Assembly (NCBI RefSeq): GCF_905397375.1
Contig: NZ_CAJPVG010000001.1
Location: 248,001-312,000 of the forward strand
Direction: 5' to 3'
Source: Ralstonia mannitolilytica
GTDB lineage: Bacteria; Pseudomonadota; Gammaproteobacteria; Burkholderiales; Burkholderiaceae
DNA: 64,000 nucleotides
Positions within the stretch are counted from its first letter, which is position 1; each line of letters starts with the position of its first letter. Positions 16,827 to 26,019 of the stretch are shown one piece after another. The notes beneath the pieces are model-generated. The model did no database searches, was not told the origin of the DNA, and was given only the letters and a program-made list of their open reading frames with translations. The position numbers and the translations under genes were made by a program.

Positions 16827-17252
16827 ATGAGTGATACCAAGCACAACCCGTGGCGCACGGTGCGCATCGACAAGGCCGCGGCCAGCCGCGCCCTGCGCCT
16901 GAGCGTGCCGGCAGAAGCGCGCCCTGCGCCCGTGAGCCGGCAGGAATGGCTGCGGCAGAAGAAGGCGCAACTGCAGGCAGCCCGCGCGGCTGCCAAGCAA
17001 CGGCGCGATGAACTGAGGGCCGAGATCCTGTCTGCCGCGCAAGACGTGGCCCGCGAAGAACGCGTGGCTGCGAGGCTGGAGGCCGATCGCCTGAAGGCCG
17101 AAACCAAGGCGGCCAGCATCCACGCGCAGGAAGACGCACGCGCCGCAGCGCAATTCGAACGCAAGAAGCCGGTCCGGCCCAAGCGCAAGGCACTGAGCCC
17201 CGGCAAGCGCAAGCTGATCTCGTACGCCGATCTGCTGCGCATGCGCGGGTAG
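16827..17252 (+). CDS. small basic coiled-coil hypothetical protein
   Basis: This 141-residue, Ala/Arg/Lys-rich protein contains a long heptad-like helix (about residues 35-105, from RQEWLRQKKAQLQAARAAAK). It ends in a basic tail KRKALSPGKRKLISYADLLRMRG. It has no signal peptide, membrane segment or family I recognise. Nucleic-acid binding is a guess from charge. No clear ribosome site is seen, and a frame on the opposite strand is also open, so the gene is supported mainly by its regular helix pattern. Confidence 0.55.
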   Translation: MSDTKHNPWRTVRIDKAAASRALRLSVPAEARPAPVSRQEWLRQKKAQLQAARAAAKQRRDELRAEILSAAQDVAREERVAARLEADRLKAETKAASIHAQEDARAAAQFERKKPVRPKRKALSPGKRKLISYADLLRMRG

Positions 17253-17353
17253 TGGCGAGGCCACGGGGCAGCCTGCCCGGATGTGGACAGCAAGGCAGCG
17301 ACCACCCGGTTGGCCGATTCACACGCTGAATCGGGTACGGGCGGTGCAGGCGC

Positions 17354-17881
17354 TCACACCACCACCTCCGTCCGGCTCACCACCTCCCGCAACCCCATAA
17401 ACGACCGCACCTGGCGCACACCCGGCAAATACAGCAGCTGCTCCGCGTGCAGCCGCGTAAAACTCTCGGAATCGCGCGTGCGGATCAGCAGGAAGTAGTC
17501 GAACTCCCCCGTCACCAGGTGGCACTCCATGCAGCCGGAGATGGTCTGCGCGGCCTTTTCAAAAGCAGCGAAGGACTCCGGCGTGGAGCGGTCAAGCACC
17601 ACGCCGATCAGTACCACCGTGCCTGCCCCCAGCGCCTTCGGATCGAGCAGCGCCACCATCCCACGGATGACGCCCGCGGCCTTGAGCCGCTCCACGCGGC
17701 GCAGGCACGCAGCGGGGCTCAGGTTCACGCGCCTGGCCAGCATGACGTTGCTGATGGACGCGTCTTTCTGCAAGGCGCGCAGGATGGCCTTGTCCGTGCG
17801 ATCCAGCTCGGGCGCTACTGCGGCGGCGGACTTGGCGGAACCCGATGCCGCTTTCGGTCCTGCACGCAATTTTGTTGCCAT
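17354..17881 (-). CDS. Lrp/AsnC-family transcriptional regulator
   Basis: This 175-residue protein has an Ala-rich N-terminal 25 residues, then a winged helix-turn-helix (LDRTDKAILRALQKDASISNVMLARRVNLSPAACLRRVERL) and a RAM ligand-binding domain ending LPGVRQVRSF. It is divergent from acdS with 138 bp between the starts. In other proteobacteria an Lrp-type regulator (AcdR) in this position controls ACC deaminase, so it probably responds to an amino acid to regulate acdS. Confidence 0.88.
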   Translation of the reverse strand: MATKLRAGPKAASGSAKSAAAVAPELDRTDKAILRALQKDASISNVMLARRVNLSPAACLRRVERLKAAGVIRGMVALLDPKALGAGTVVLIGVVLDRSTPESFAAFEKAAQTISGCMECHLVTGEFDYFLLIRTRDSESFTRLHAEQLLYLPGVRQVRSFMGLREVVSRTEVVV

Positions 17882-18019
17882 AAAGATCGCCTGAACACAA
17901 TTTCAGATACCAGCGTACCCAATTCTGCGTGCCATGATGCGCCATGGCGTGAATCTTCACAACCCTGTTTCTCGCGTTCTTCCCTAGCATGGGGGCATCC
18001 ATTCCACCGGAGTCCGCGC

Positions 18020-19036
18020 ATGAATCTGCAACGCTTTCCCCGCCATCCGCTCACGTTCGGCCCGACGCCCATCCAGGCGTTGCCGCGCCTGTCAGCCCAG
18101 CTGGGCGGCAAGGTGGAGATCTACGCCAAGCGGGAAGACTGCAACAGCGGCCTCGCCTTCGGCGGCAACAAGACGCGCAAGCTGGAATACCTGATCCCCG
18201 AGGCGCTGGCACAGGGTTGCGACACGCTGGTCACCATCGGCGGCATCCAGTCGAACCACACGCGGCAGGTGGCGGCGGTGGCCGCGCACCTCGGCCTGCG
18301 CTGCGTGACGGTGCAAGAGAACTGGGTGAACTGGTTCGACAGCGTGTATGACCGCGTGGGCAACATCCAGATGTCGCGCATCATGGGGGCGGATGTGCGC
18401 CTCGTCGATGCGGGCTTCGGCATCGAGTTCAAACAGAGCTGGGAGCAGGCGCTCGAAGACGTGCGCCGCGCGGGCGGCAAGCCGTATGCGATCCCGGCCG
18501 GCGCATCAGATCATCCGCTCGGCGGGCTCGGCTTTGTTGGCTTTGCGGAGGAAGTGCGCGAGCAGGAGAAGGCGCTTGGCTTCCGGTTCGACTACATCAT
18601 CGTGTGCTCGGTCACGGGCAGCACGCAGGCCGGCATGGTGGTGGGCTTCGCGGCGGATGGGCGCGCCGACCGCGTGATCGGCATCGATGCCTCGGCCAAG
18701 CCGGAGCAGACGCGCGAGCAGATCCTGCGCATTGCGCGCAACACTGCCGACAAGGTCGACCTCGGCCGCGACATGACAGACGCCGACGTGGTGCTCGACA
18801 CACGCTACGCGTATCCGGAATACGGCGTGCCGTCGCAGGAGACGCTCGACGCAATCCGCCTGTGCGCCCGCGCGGAAGGCATGCTGACGGACCCGGTGTA
18901 CGAGGGCAAATCGATGCAGGGCATGATCGACCTGATCCGCCGTGGCGAGATCCCGGCGGGCTCGCGCGTCTTGTATGCGCACCTGGGTGGCGTGCCGGCG
19001 CTCAACGGTTACAGCTTCCTGTTCCGCAACGGCTAG
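18020..19036 (+). CDS. acdS: 1-aminocyclopropane-1-carboxylate deaminase
   Basis: This 338-residue PLP enzyme opens the cyclopropane ring of ACC, the plant ethylene precursor, giving 2-oxobutyrate and ammonia. Lys51 (GGNKTRKLEY), Ser78 (GGIQSNHTRQ), Tyr294, Glu295 (PVYEGKS) and Leu322 (YAHLGGVPALNG) are all present. Glu295 and Leu322 distinguish true ACC deaminase from D-cysteine desulfhydrase. The length equals the Pseudomonas ACP enzyme. The frame is open far upstream, but MNLQRFPR at 18020 is the family start. This suggests contact with plants. It ends eight bases before the convergent acetyltransferase gene. Confidence 0.96.
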   Translation: MNLQRFPRHPLTFGPTPIQALPRLSAQLGGKVEIYAKREDCNSGLAFGGNKTRKLEYLIPEALAQGCDTLVTIGGIQSNHTRQVAAVAAHLGLRCVTVQENWVNWFDSVYDRVGNIQMSRIMGADVRLVDAGFGIEFKQSWEQALEDVRRAGGKPYAIPAGASDHPLGGLGFVGFAEEVREQEKALGFRFDYIIVCSVTGSTQAGMVVGFAADGRADRVIGIDASAKPEQTREQILRIARNTADKVDLGRDMTDADVVLDTRYAYPEYGVPSQETLDAIRLCARAEGMLTDPVYEGKSMQGMIDLIRRGEIPAGSRVLYAHLGGVPALNGYSFLFRNG

Positions 19037-19044
19037 GCGGCAGC

Positions 19045-19857
19045 TCAGGCCCATTCCGGAATGCCGGGCACGCGCATGTGCTCGACTTCCGGAAGATCGA
19101 TGCCGAAATACTCCACCAGCAGGCCACGCAGCGCGCGGCGGTCTTCCAGCTCGAACCGGTGCGGCGTGTCTGCGCGCCAGATGGTGGCGTCGCGGTTCAT
19201 CACCGTCACGCGGCCTTCATCGGTCAGCGAGCGCATCAGGATGCGGTTCTTGAACGGCGAGGCCGGATACGTGGACGTGTAATGGTTCGCCATCTCGAAG
19301 TCGATGGGGTAGTCCTCTTCGAGCGTGGTCACCCAGGCATCGACCGGCGTATCGCTGCGCACCTGCGCGCGAAGTATCCAGCGGCCTTCGTCGCGCACCA
19401 TCCAGTGCCGCTCGCCATCGATGCTGGCTTCCTGGCCGTCGACGAGCGGTACCGGCACGCGCGGCGCCAGCGCCCCAAAGCCGGGGTCGACGACAAAGGT
19501 GCCTTCGGGCAGCGGAACCGTCAGGAACATGTGCGTGCGCGGCGCCTCCGCGCGCGGCGACAACAGGATCACGCGCGACGAATGGCGCACCGGTTGGAAA
19601 CCGAGGCGCTCGAGCACGGCCGCAAACAGCGTCGCATGTTCGAAGCAGTAGCCGCCGCGACGCGCGCGCACGAGCTTGTCCTGCACGCTTTCGAGGTCGA
19701 TCCGGATGCCCCGCCCCAGCAGCACGTCGAGATTCTCGAACGGGATGTACCGCATGTGCGCGCGCACCAGTTGCGCGAGCGTCTCGTAGGTCGGGCGCGT
19801 GTGGCCGCCCCAGCGGATGCGGTGGAAGTAGGCGTCCAGATCGAGGTGAACGGTCAC
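19045..19857 (-). CDS. nat: arylamine N-acetyltransferase
   Basis: This 270-residue enzyme transfers acetyl from acetyl-CoA to arylamines or hydrazines through a Cys-His-Asp triad: Cys71 in RRGGYCFEH, His109 in RTHMFL and Asp124 in VVDPGFGAL. PFENLDVLLGR near residue 40 is also typical. The GTG start has AAGGAG six bases upstream, and its bases overlap the stop of the permease gene yjfF (GTGA, 19854-19857). The frame is open upstream but without family similarity. A functional link to the sugar transporter is not obvious. Confidence 0.92.
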   Translation of the reverse strand: MTVHLDLDAYFHRIRWGGHTRPTYETLAQLVRAHMRYIPFENLDVLLGRGIRIDLESVQDKLVRARRGGYCFEHATLFAAVLERLGFQPVRHSSRVILLSPRAEAPRTHMFLTVPLPEGTFVVDPGFGALAPRVPVPLVDGQEASIDGERHWMVRDEGRWILRAQVRSDTPVDAWVTTLEEDYPIDFEMANHYTSTYPASPFKNRILMRSLTDEGRVTVMNRDATIWRADTPHRFELEDRRALRGLLVEYFGIDLPEVEHMRVPGIPEWA

Positions 19858-21191
19858 GTGGTGTCTCCTTGTGCGGACGTCGGGATGGCCGGCTGCATCC
19901 GGGCGCCTGAAGATAGCAGGATCGGTTGCGTCCAGACGCCTATGGAGCGGCCGGATGGCTTCGGACCCCAGATTGGGGCCAAAACCCATGCCGCGCAATG
20001 CCTCATCCATGATGGACCCACGCAGATGTGCAAGCGGCACGTGACCGGAGCCGTCAATGCCAGCGGCGCAGGGCACCATCTAGGTCTGCGGCGGCGATTG
20101 CGCGGCGTCCGCCGCGCTAGTTGAACGGGGGGGATGGCGTGCGACTGCATCAGGACAGCAGGTGCGGGCGCGTCCTTGCGGGCCTCATCGGAGCGATGCG
20201 CCGGCCTGTGCGGGCCGGCGGGCGGCAGCGCGGTGCCCCGCTGCGCACGGCCCAGGAAGCGCTGCATCAGGCAGAACATGCACAGCAGCACGCCGATGGC
20301 AATGCGCGCCCACCACGAACTGAGCGTGCCGTCAAACGTAATCAGCGATTGGATGACCCCCAACAGCAGCACGCCGACGACGCTGCCGCTGATCAGCCCC
20401 ACGCCGCCGGTCAGCAGCGTGCCACCCACCACCGTGGCCGCAATGGCATCCAGCTCCATGCCCTGCGCATGCAACCCGTAGCCCGAGAGCATGTAGAACG
20501 TCACCAGCACCCCACCCAGTGCCGAACAGAACCCGCTGAGCCCATAGACGAGGATGCGCGTACGCGCGACCGGCAGGCCCATCAGCAAGGCCGAGCGCTC
20601 GTTGCCGCCCAGCGCATACACCGTGCGGCCAAAGCGGCTGCAGTGCGCAAGCCACACGGCAGCCGCAAACACCGCCAGCGCAGTCACCACGCTGGGCGAC
20701 ACGTAGTTGCCGCCGCCCACGAAAATCTTGTGCTGCGAGAGCGCGGTGTAGGTGGGGTTCGTAATGCTGATCGAATCAATGCTGATGAGGTAGCACAGCC
20801 CGCGCGCCAGGAACATGCCGCCCAGCGTGACGATGAACGGCTGGATGCGGAACACCTGGATCAGCACGCCCATCATCAGGCCGAACAGCGTCCCTGCGAC
20901 CAGCACCAGCGGCACCACGGCACCGATCGACCAGCCATGGTGCTCGACCAGCGCGGCGGAGATCATCGTGGTGAGCGCCACCACCGCCCCCACCGACAAG
21001 TCGATGCCGCCCGACAGGATGACGAACGTCATGCCGATGGCCACGACGATCAGGAAGGCGTTGTCGATGAACAGGTTCAGGAACACCTGCACGCTGAAGA
21101 ACCCGGTGTACGTGACAGACCCGAAACCGAACAGCAGCGCGAACAGGAACAACGTCACATAGAACGGCAAGCGCCGTGGATTGATTCTCAT
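19854..21191 (-). CDS. yjfF: sugar ABC transporter permease YjfF-like, with unusual C-terminal extension
   Basis: Residues 1-335 are a RbsC/YjfF-type permease (GMTFVILSGGIDLSVGAVVAL and the terminal IQSLITFDGTLSSWWARIAIG). It forms the membrane channel with YtfT in a galactofuranose/pentose-type importer. The E. coli protein ends just after this point at 331 residues. Here the frame stays open for about 110 more residues, rich in Arg and Pro with no helix pattern, and stops only on the N-acetyltransferase start. The tail is probably a run-on after loss of the original stop. The ATG overlaps the ytfT stop by four bases. Confidence 0.82.
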   Translation of the reverse strand: MRINPRRLPFYVTLFLFALLFGFGSVTYTGFFSVQVFLNLFIDNAFLIVVAIGMTFVILSGGIDLSVGAVVALTTMISAALVEHHGWSIGAVVPLVLVAGTLFGLMMGVLIQVFRIQPFIVTLGGMFLARGLCYLISIDSISITNPTYTALSQHKIFVGGGNYVSPSVVTALAVFAAAVWLAHCSRFGRTVYALGGNERSALLMGLPVARTRILVYGLSGFCSALGGVLVTFYMLSGYGLHAQGMELDAIAATVVGGTLLTGGVGLISGSVVGVLLLGVIQSLITFDGTLSSWWARIAIGVLLCMFCLMQRFLGRAQRGTALPPAGPHRPAHRSDEARKDAPAPAVLMQSHAIPPVQLARRTPRNRRRRPRWCPAPLALTAPVTCRLHICVGPSWMRHCAAWVLAPIWGPKPSGRSIGVWTQPILLSSGARMQPAIPTSAQGDTT

Positions 21192-22234
21192 GACTGCGCC
21201 CCCACGCGGCGTTGAAACACCATCGCCCGGAATGCCGCCGATTGCGCCAGGCACACGGCAAACACCACCACGGCCTTCACCACCAGGTTGACCTCCGGCG
21301 GCACGCCCATCGAGTAGATCGCATACGTGAGCGTTTGAATGATGAGCGCCCCGACCACGCTGCCCCACAGGCTGAACTTGCCGCCCGCGAGCGACGTGCC
21401 ACCCAGCGTGACGGCCAGGATGGCGTCCAGCTCGAGCAGCAGGCCCGCGTTGTTGCCATCGGCGCTCTTCACGTTGGAACAGATGATGAGCCCTGCCACG
21501 CCGGCCATGGCACCGCAGAACCCGTAGATGCCGAACAGCAGCGCCTTGGTGTTCAGCCCCGCAAGCCGCGCCGCCACGGGGTTGATGCCAACCGCTTCGA
21601 TGAACAGGCCCAACGCCGTGCGATGCATCAGCAGCAAAAGCAGGCACAGCACGGCGCCGGCGATGTACAGGCCGAACGGCAGCCCGAACAGGTAGCCATT
21701 GCCCACGAAGAAGAACGGCTCGTAGTAGACGGTGATGATCTGCCCGCCGGTGATGAGCTGCGCCACGCCCCGCCCGGCCACCATCAGAATCAGCGTGGCG
21801 ATGATGGGCTGCATGCCGGCGCCGGCCACCAGCATGCCGTTCCACAGCCCGCACACCAGCGCGGCGCCCACCGCGGCCAGCAGCGCGAGCATCAGCGGCA
21901 CCTTGGTCACATACACCGGCATGCCGTTCTGGACGACGAGCGTACCGCCGATGAGCGATGCCGCAATCGCGCCCGAGATGGCGACCACCGCACCGACCGA
22001 AATGTCGATGCCACCCACGGCAATCACCAGCGTCATGCCCAGCGACACGAGCATCAGCGGTGCCGCGCGGTTGAGGATGTCGATCACGCTGCCGTACAGG
22101 TGCCCGCCGCGGATCTCAAGGTGAAAGAAATGCGGGTTGAACCACGTGTTCAGCACGCACAGCAGGATCAGCGTCACGCAGGGCCAGAACAGCCGGTGGC
22201 CGGCGAGCGCGTGCATGCGGGAGCGTTGCGTCAT
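21188..22234 (-). CDS. ytfT: sugar ABC transporter permease YtfT-like
   Basis: This 348-residue integral membrane permease of the RbsC family has SLGMTLVIAVGGIDISVGAVVAISGA and LELDAILAVTLGGTSLAGGKFSLWGS, both characteristic. It pairs with YjfF and the YtfR ATPase. Four-base ATGA overlaps join it to ytfR upstream and yjfF downstream, a tight operon. Confidence 0.92.
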   Translation of the reverse strand: MTQRSRMHALAGHRLFWPCVTLILLCVLNTWFNPHFFHLEIRGGHLYGSVIDILNRAAPLMLVSLGMTLVIAVGGIDISVGAVVAISGAIAASLIGGTLVVQNGMPVYVTKVPLMLALLAAVGAALVCGLWNGMLVAGAGMQPIIATLILMVAGRGVAQLITGGQIITVYYEPFFFVGNGYLFGLPFGLYIAGAVLCLLLLLMHRTALGLFIEAVGINPVAARLAGLNTKALLFGIYGFCGAMAGVAGLIICSNVKSADGNNAGLLLELDAILAVTLGGTSLAGGKFSLWGSVVGALIIQTLTYAIYSMGVPPEVNLVVKAVVVFAVCLAQSAAFRAMVFQRRVGAQS

Positions 22235-23820
22235 GCTGCGCCTCCGGTGGTGGCAGACGCGCTGGGCGGTGCCTTGGCGGGCAGCTCACCGCCGGCAATC
22301 ACGTGGCACAGGTTGTCTTCGGTCATGTCTTCGCCTGCCAGCTCGCCCACTTTCTTGCGGTCCCGCAGGATCGCCAGGCGGTGGCTCACGCGCAGCACCT
22401 CGGGCAGTTCGCTGGAGATGAACAGGATCGCCATGCCCTTGCGGCACTGCGCGGTCACGAGGTCCATGATGTCGAGCTTGGCGGCAATGTCGATGCCACG
22501 GGTCGGCTCGTCCAGGATCAGCATGGCCGGGTCGGTCGCCAGCCAGCGTGCGAGCACGGCTTTCTGCTGGTTGCCGCCCGAGAGCTGGCCGATGGGCTTC
22601 TCCGCATCCGGCGTCCTGATGCCGAGCTGGGCGATGTACTGGTCCGCAATCTCGCGCTGGCGCTTCCTGGGCAGATAGCGGAACAGGCCGCGCTTGGCCT
22701 GCAGCGCGAGGATGATGTTCTCGCGGATCGACAGCTCGGCAATGATGCCTTCGGTCTTGCGGTCTTCCGGGCAGAAGCCGATGCCTTGGCGGATCGCGTC
22801 ACGCGGCGAGCTGAACTGGCGGGACTGCCCTTGCACGTTGATCGAGCCTGCATCGTTGCGGTCTACGCCGAACAGCAGGCGCGCGGTCTCGGTGCGGCCC
22901 GAGCCGAGCAGCCCGCCCAGACCCAGCACCTGGCCCGGGCGCACATCCAGGTCGAGCGGCTGCACGACGCCGCGGCGGCCCATGCCGCGCGCGCTCAAGA
23001 ATGCTGGCGCCGTGTCGTCCACGGGCGGCACCTCGGTACGCGCGAAGCGGCTGGCGTCGATGTCGCGCCCGACCATCTTGTTGATCAGTTGCAGTTGCGG
23101 CAGGTCACGCGCGGCGTACTCGCCTTCCAGCCGGCCATTTCGCAGCACGGTAATGCGGTCCGAAATGGCGTACGTCTGCTCCAGGAAATGCGTGACGAAC
23201 AGCACGGCCATGCCGCGTGCCTTGAGCGTGCGAATGGCGGCAAACAGGCGCGCGACTTCGTCGTCGTCCAGGCTGGAGGTCGGTTCGTCGAGGATGAGGA
23301 TGCGCGCTTCGGTGGAGAGCGCCCGCGCAATCGCCACCATCTGCTGGATGGCCACCGGGTACAGCGACAGCGGCAGGGTGACGTCGATGTGGATGTTCAG
23401 GTCGGCCAGCAGCGCCTGGGCAGCGCGGTTCGTGGCGCGCCAGTCGATGCTGCCCAGGCGCATGGGAAAGCGGCCGATGTGGATGTTCTCCGCCACCGTG
23501 AGGTTCGGGCAGAGGTTTACCTCCTGGTACACCGTGCTGATGCCCAGCTTCTGCGCTTCCAGCGGCGAGCCCGGCGCGATGGGCTGACCGCCGAGCAGAA
23601 TCTCGCCCGCATCCGGCGCCTCCACGCCGGTCAGCACCTTGATGAGCGTCGATTTGCCGGCGCCGTTCTGCCCCATCAGGGCATGCACCTCGCCGGGAAA
23701 CAGGCGGAAATCGACTCCGGCCAGCGCCTGCACGCCGGGAAAGTTCTTGGAGATGCCGCGCATGTGCAGCAGCGCGCCGCGTGCATCGTGCGCGGCGGTT
23801 TGGTCAACGTGGTCCGGCAT
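22231..23820 (-). CDS. ytfR: sugar ABC transporter ATP-binding protein YtfR-like
   Basis: This 529-residue double ATPase of the RbsA/MglA type drives sugar import. The first half has the Walker A GQNGAGKSTLIKVL and Walker B ILILDEPTSSLDDDE. The second has GLGGLLGSGRTETARL, the signature LSGGNQQKAVLARWL and MLILDEPTRGID. As usual for this class, the second Walker A is degenerate. The ATG at 23820 follows AGGTGA and is preferred over a GTG three codons earlier. Confidence 0.93.
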   Translation of the reverse strand: MPDHVDQTAAHDARGALLHMRGISKNFPGVQALAGVDFRLFPGEVHALMGQNGAGKSTLIKVLTGVEAPDAGEILLGGQPIAPGSPLEAQKLGISTVYQEVNLCPNLTVAENIHIGRFPMRLGSIDWRATNRAAQALLADLNIHIDVTLPLSLYPVAIQQMVAIARALSTEARILILDEPTSSLDDDEVARLFAAIRTLKARGMAVLFVTHFLEQTYAISDRITVLRNGRLEGEYAARDLPQLQLINKMVGRDIDASRFARTEVPPVDDTAPAFLSARGMGRRGVVQPLDLDVRPGQVLGLGGLLGSGRTETARLLFGVDRNDAGSINVQGQSRQFSSPRDAIRQGIGFCPEDRKTEGIIAELSIRENIILALQAKRGLFRYLPRKRQREIADQYIAQLGIRTPDAEKPIGQLSGGNQQKAVLARWLATDPAMLILDEPTRGIDIAAKLDIMDLVTAQCRKGMAILFISSELPEVLRVSHRLAILRDRKKVGELAGEDMTEDNLCHVIAGGELPAKAPPSASATTGGAA

Positions 23821-23917
23821 GGGTGTCACCTGTTAACGTGGCGCAACCGGCATGGCGGAAGGCCTCCACCGTGCCGGTTGCGCCTGTTCAGCAAAGGGCT
23901 TGCGAACCCGCGCAGCC

Positions 23918-24904
23918 TCAGTACTTGCGGTTCGGAAACTCCTTGGCCGCCACTTCCATCGGGAAGATGCCTTCCTTGGTGACGATGCGCTTGGGCACCG
24001 GCTTACCCGCCAGCACGGCGTGCGCGGTTTCCATCAACTGCGGCCCGAGCAGCGGGCTGCATTCCACCGTCACGTTCAGCTTGCCGGCCATCATGGCTTC
24101 GAACGCGCCCTTCACGCCGTCGATGGAAATGATGGTGATGTCCTTGCCCGGCTTCAGGCCTGCCTCTTCAATCGCCTGGATGGCGCCGATCGCCATGTCG
24201 TCGTTGTGTGCAAACAGCACGTTGATCTTCTTGCCCTCGGCCTTGAGGAAGGCTTCCATCACCTCCTTGCCCTTCGCGCGGGTGAAATCACCGGTTTGCG
24301 AGCGGATGATCTTGTAGCGCGGGTCGGCCTTGATGATCTCTTCGAAGCCGCGCTTGCGGTCGATGGCCGGCGCCGAGCCGACGGTGCCCTGCAACTCGAC
24401 GATGTTCACGTCGCCCTTGCCCTTGTAGTTCTCCAGCAGCCAGCGGCCGGCCTTACGGCCTTCCTCCACGAAATCCGAGCCGATGAACGTGGTGTAGAGC
24501 GACGGGTCTTTGCTGTCGATGCCGCGGTCGGTCAGGATGACCGGGATCTTGGCGGCCTTGGCTTCCTGCAGCACGGTGTCCCAGCCCGATTCCACGACCG
24601 GCGAGAACGCGATCACGTCCACCTTCTGCGCGATGTACGAGCGGATCGCCTTGATCTGGTTTTCCTGCTTCTGCTGCGCGTCAGAGAACTTCAGGGTCAC
24701 GCCGTTCGCCTTGGCGGCGGATTTGATCGACTCCGAATTGGCGGTGCGCCATTCGCTCTCGGCACCCACCTGGGCAAAGCCCATGGTGAAGGCCTTGTCC
24801 GCCGCGTGGGCTGCAGACCCGGCGCCGGTTGCCAACAGCACGCCGGCCGTGGCGAGAAAGGTCAACACGGTACGTCGGGCGCGATCAGCGCGCGTTGTTG
24901 CCAT
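23918..24904 (-). CDS. ytfQ: periplasmic sugar-binding protein YtfQ-like
   Basis: This 328-residue RbsB-type binding protein has a signal peptide that includes a twin Arg and LTFLATAGVLLATGAGSAAHA. The mature part (DKAFTMGFAQVGAESEWRTANSES) follows E. coli YtfQ, which binds galactofuranose. The GAES/EWR segment and HNDDMAIGAIQAIEEAGL are shared family landmarks. GGAGAG precedes the ATG at 24904. It is the promoter-proximal gene of ytfQRT-yjfF. The true substrate here may be galactofuranose, arabinose or another pentose. Confidence 0.9.
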   Translation of the reverse strand: MATTRADRARRTVLTFLATAGVLLATGAGSAAHAADKAFTMGFAQVGAESEWRTANSESIKSAAKANGVTLKFSDAQQKQENQIKAIRSYIAQKVDVIAFSPVVESGWDTVLQEAKAAKIPVILTDRGIDSKDPSLYTTFIGSDFVEEGRKAGRWLLENYKGKGDVNIVELQGTVGSAPAIDRKRGFEEIIKADPRYKIIRSQTGDFTRAKGKEVMEAFLKAEGKKINVLFAHNDDMAIGAIQAIEEAGLKPGKDITIISIDGVKGAFEAMMAGKLNVTVECSPLLGPQLMETAHAVLAGKPVPKRIVTKEGIFPMEVAAKEFPNRKY

Positions 24905-25012
24905 TGCGTCTCTCCTCTTATGGTGGAAGCAGCCCGTCACTGCCTGCGGCTGCGCACGTTTGTTTTTTCAGCGGCAACCCTGCCTGCGTTGCTGCCGTTC
25001 GTGCTGAGCCAT

Positions 25013-25034
25013 GTTATGGACAGCGAGACATAAC
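25013..25034. promoter_or_regulatory. inverted repeat between ytfQ and gntR
   Basis: GTTATG and CATAAC form a perfect inverted repeat separated by ten bases. A third CATAAC lies at 25212-25217, 14 bp before the GntR gene, and two GATATC palindromes 12 bp apart lie at 25062-25079. The 326-bp divergent gap carries no gene. These are plausible operators for the adjacent GntR protein. Confidence 0.4.
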
Positions 25035-25230
25035 CGTCTAATGCTTTTTTCTGGCACGACGGATATCGGTTTTGATATCGATTGCCCGACTGCAGCATCG
25101 TGCAACGCACAAAACCCGGCAGGGTTTCGCTCGCAAAAACCGCAGAACCATATCGAAAAAGCTTCGTTCCCCTGCCAACGCCGGCTTTTTAGACTGGGCG
25201 CACCCACTTGTCATAACGAGTTCGCCCCCG

Positions 25231-26019
25231 ATGACGACATCCCCATCCTCCCCTCGCCTGCCGGCCCCGCCGCTCTATGAGCGGATCAAGGGCGCGCTGC
25301 GCGAGGGCATTGTCAGCGGCCTGTACGCGCCGGCATCCCTGCTGCCCTCAGAGGCGGCGCTCGGTGCGCAGTTTGGCGCCAGCCGCATCACCGTGCGGCA
25401 GGCCCTGGCCGACCTGCAGAACGAAGGACTGATCTACCGCCGCCATGGCAAGGGCACGTTCGTGAGCCAGCCCAAGGCGTTCCAGAACGTGACGGCGCTG
25501 CAGGGCTTTGCCGAGGCGATGTCCGCGCAGGGCCATGCGATCCGCAACCGCGTGCTGAAGCTGCAGACGGTGCCGGCCCCCGCCGACGTCGCGCAGGCGC
25601 TGCGCCTCGCACCCGGCGCGCCCGTCACCGAATTGCACCGCGTGCGGCTGCTGGATCAAGCGCCGGTGTCGCTCGAGGTGACGTGGCTGCCTGAAGCGCT
25701 CGGCCGCATCGTCGCCAGGGCCGACCTGGTGACGCGCGACGTGTTTCTCGTGCTGGAGCAGGACGCGGGCGTGGCGCTCGGGCATGCCACGCTGGCCATC
25801 GATGCGGCGCTCGCCGACCACGCGACCGCCTGCGCGCTCGACACGGGCGCCGGTGCGCCGCTGCTGCGCGTGGAGCGCCTGACGCACGACGCGCATGGCA
25901 CGCCCATCGACTATGAACGCCTCAGCTTCCGTGGCGACGCCTTCCAGTACCGGCTTCGGCTGGACCGGCAGGTGGCCGCATCGGCGCAATCGGTCTTTTC
26001 TCTGCAAGGCACCGTATGA
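25231..26019 (+). CDS. GntR-family regulator, UTRA (HutC) type
   Basis: This 262-residue regulator has an N-terminal winged helix (LYERIKGALREGIVSGLYAP, RITVRQALADLQNEGLIYRRHGKGTFV) and a C-terminal UTRA effector domain (about 95-255). It is the first gene of the sulfur-like operon: its TGA overlaps the flavoprotein ATG (ATGA, 26016-26019). It is divergent from ytfQ, so it may control both directions. The effector is unknown. Confidence 0.9.
   Translation: MTTSPSSPRLPAPPLYERIKGALREGIVSGLYAPASLLPSEAALGAQFGASRITVRQALADLQNEGLIYRRHGKGTFVSQPKAFQNVTALQGFAEAMSAQGHAIRNRVLKLQTVPAPADVAQALRLAPGAPVTELHRVRLLDQAPVSLEVTWLPEALGRIVARADLVTRDVFLVLEQDAGVALGHATLAIDAALADHATACALDTGAGAPLLRVERLTHDAHGTPIDYERLSFRGDAFQYRLRLDRQVAASAQSVFSLQGTV

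Noticed and set aside
18020..19036. D-cysteine desulfhydrase
   Set aside because: Glu295 and Leu322, diagnostic of ACC deaminase, are both present and the length matches exactly.
19858..20079. N-terminal extension of the arylamine N-acetyltransferase
   Set aside because: The added residues do not resemble the family, and a GTG with AAGGAG lies at 19857.
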